Below, one piece after another: positions 4,362 through 5,439 of a DNA stretch of 5,439 nt. The position numbers and the translations under genes are program-made. Below the pieces are notes generated by a model that was not told the DNA's origin, searched no databases, and saw only the letters and a list, made by a program, of their open reading frames with translations. The DNA is from DATADF01 sp046263155 (GTDB lineage: Bacteria; Actinomycetota; CADDZG01; WHSQ01). The stretch is from contig JBHELF010000070.1 of assembly GCA_046263155.1 (NCBI GenBank), positions 1-5,439 on the forward strand, written 5' to 3'. How positions within the stretch are numbered: the first letter of the stretch is position 1; each line of letters starts with the position of its first letter.

Positions 4362-5439
4362 TTAGGGCGACTCGATTCGATCCATTCCGGCATAAGGGCG
4401 AAGGGCCTCGGGAATCACGACGCTGCCATCCGCTTGCTGGTGGTTCTCCAGGAGCGCCACGATCATTCGGCCCACCGCGCAGGCCGTGCCGTTCAAGGTG
4501 TGAATGAGCTGAGTGCCGCCCTCATCCCGAAACCGTATCTGCAGCCGGCGTGCCTGGTAGTCGGTGGCATTGGTCGCGGACGTGAGCTCAAGAAATCGCT
4601 GCGACCCTGGGAGCCAGGCCTCGTTATCGACCTTCTTCGCCGCGGCGGAACCGAGATCGCCCGCGCACATCACCACGACGCGGTACGGGATCTCAAGTTG
4701 TTGAAGGATGGTTTCCTGATTCGCGCGTATGGTGGCGAATTCGTCCCAGGAATCGTCGGGACCCGTGAACGAGAACTGCTCTACCTTGTCGAACTGGTGG
4801 ACGCGAATTAGGCCTTTGGTCTCCTTGCCGTAGGTGCCTGCCTCTCTCCGAAAACAGGAGGAGAAGGCGGCATAGCGCAATGGAAGCCGCTGCGCGTCGA
4901 GTATCTCGTCGGAATACATAGCAGCGACGGGGACCTCGGAGGTGCCTACCAGATAGAGCTCGTCTCGTTGGTCGGCGTAGAACTCGTGCTCCTCCGCCGG
5001 GAAGAATCCGGTTCCGTACATGGCGTGCCGGCGAACCAACACCGGTGGAACGATCGGTACGAATCCGCGCTGCTGCAGCAGTTCCATGGCCATCCTTACG
5101 AGTGCCAGCTCGAGGATCACACCCGGCCCGGTGAGATAGACGAACCTGCTGCCGGATGTCTTAACGCCGCGCTCCGAATCGAAGATGCCCAACCTCTCAC
5201 CCAGCGCGACGTGATCCAACGGTTCGAAATCGAACTCGCGCCTCTCGCCGACCTCGCGTTCGACCACGTTGTCGGCTTCGCTGAGACCAGGTGGCACGGA
5301 TTGATGCGGGATATTCGGCAGATAGGCCGCCGACTCCGCAAGCGATGCCGACACCTGATCGAGCCGCGGCTCCAGTTCCTTCAGCCGGTCGGACAATTCC
5401 TTGGCGGCCGCGATCGCCGCGGGGCGATCCTCCGGCGCG
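4362..5439 (-). CDS. serS: Serine--tRNA ligase (SerRS), partial at the 5' end
   Basis: This cytosolic class II synthetase charges tRNA-Ser (and tRNA-Sec where present) with serine through a seryl-adenylate. The last 359 codons are visible; full enzymes run about 420-430 residues, so about 65 N-terminal residues lie outside the window. The frame stays open to the edge, and the TTG at 5396 is an internal leucine, not a start. Visible residues 1-38 are the second half of the tRNA-binding coiled coil, followed by LPNIPHQSVPPG. Motif 1 is near 124-136 (GFVPIVPPVLV), the serine-pocket TSE at 166-168, motif 2 at about 196-222 (FRREAGTYGKETKGLIRVHQ), and motif 3 near 315-325 (NGTACAVGR). A mild oddity is KKVDNEAWLPG, where most SerRS have a YD-x-E-x-WLPG form. 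The stop at 4364-4362 lies 106 bases before a tRNA-Ser gene on the same strand. Confidence 0.97.
   Translation of the reverse strand, partial: APEDRPAAIAAAKELSDRLKELEPRLDQVSASLAESAAYLPNIPHQSVPPGLSEADNVVEREVGERREFDFEPLDHVALGERLGIFDSERGVKTSGSRFVYLTGPGVILELALVRMAMELLQQRGFVPIVPPVLVRRHAMYGTGFFPAEEHEFYADQRDELYLVGTSEVPVAAMYSDEILDAQRLPLRYAAFSSCFRREAGTYGKETKGLIRVHQFDKVEQFSFTGPDDSWDEFATIRANQETILQQLEIPYRVVVMCAGDLGSAAAKKVDNEAWLPGSQRFLELTSATNATDYQARRLQIRFRDEGGTQLIHTLNGTACAVGRMIVALLENHQQADGSVVIPEALRPYAGMDRIESP

Noticed and set aside
5394..5396. TTG as the serS start
   Set aside because: The frame continues upstream to the window edge with typical SerRS coiled-coil residues (PAAIAAAKEL), so this is an internal leucine.

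Overview
The window is GC-rich, chromosomal-type bacterial DNA. The protein families (VOC/glyoxalase-like proteins, a MarR regulator, an SRPBCC protein, a LuxR-type regulator, a DUF2269 membrane protein) and the codon use suggest an actinobacterium or a close high-GC relative. This is inference; no marker here fixes the taxon. Two genes run off the ends: a VOC protein on the left (3' end missing) and serS on the right (5' end missing).

Layout. (1) 1-257, minus: VOC protein fragment. (2) 362-922, minus: five-helix DUF2269 membrane protein. (3) 1028-2065, plus: GTG-started regulator with a GAF-like N-terminus and LuxR-type HTH, divergent from the DUF2269 gene and possibly leaderless. (4) 2172-2549, minus: complete VOC protein, convergent with the LuxR gene. 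(5) 2550-2672: divergent control region with an extended -10 promoter and two tandem copies of an (A/T)GACA-N6-TGTCA dyad. (6) 2760-3230, plus: MarR regulator, probably translated from a CTG at 2673 that sits behind a strong Shine-Dalgarno. (7) 3231-3670: 440 bases without a protein gene, holding a hairpin, a tRNA-Leu-like 5' fragment and a tRNA-Ser-like element. (8) 3671-4093, plus: SRPBCC protein. (9) 4173-4255, minus: intact tRNA-Ser(UGA). (10) 4362 to the window end, minus: seryl-tRNA synthetase.

How the parts fit. The MarR and VOC genes form a classic divergent regulator/target pair, with the likely operator between them. serS and tRNA-Ser lie head to tail on one strand, so the enzyme and one of its substrates are neighbours. 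The most unusual structure is a 57-bp, one-mismatch direct copy of the 3' part of tRNA-Ser placed 717 bp beyond the intact gene, bracketing the SRPBCC gene. This is the arrangement left by integration at a tRNA 3' end, but no integrase is present, and a tandem duplication followed by decay is also possible. I see no complete mobile element, CRISPR array or clearly new multi-gene system.
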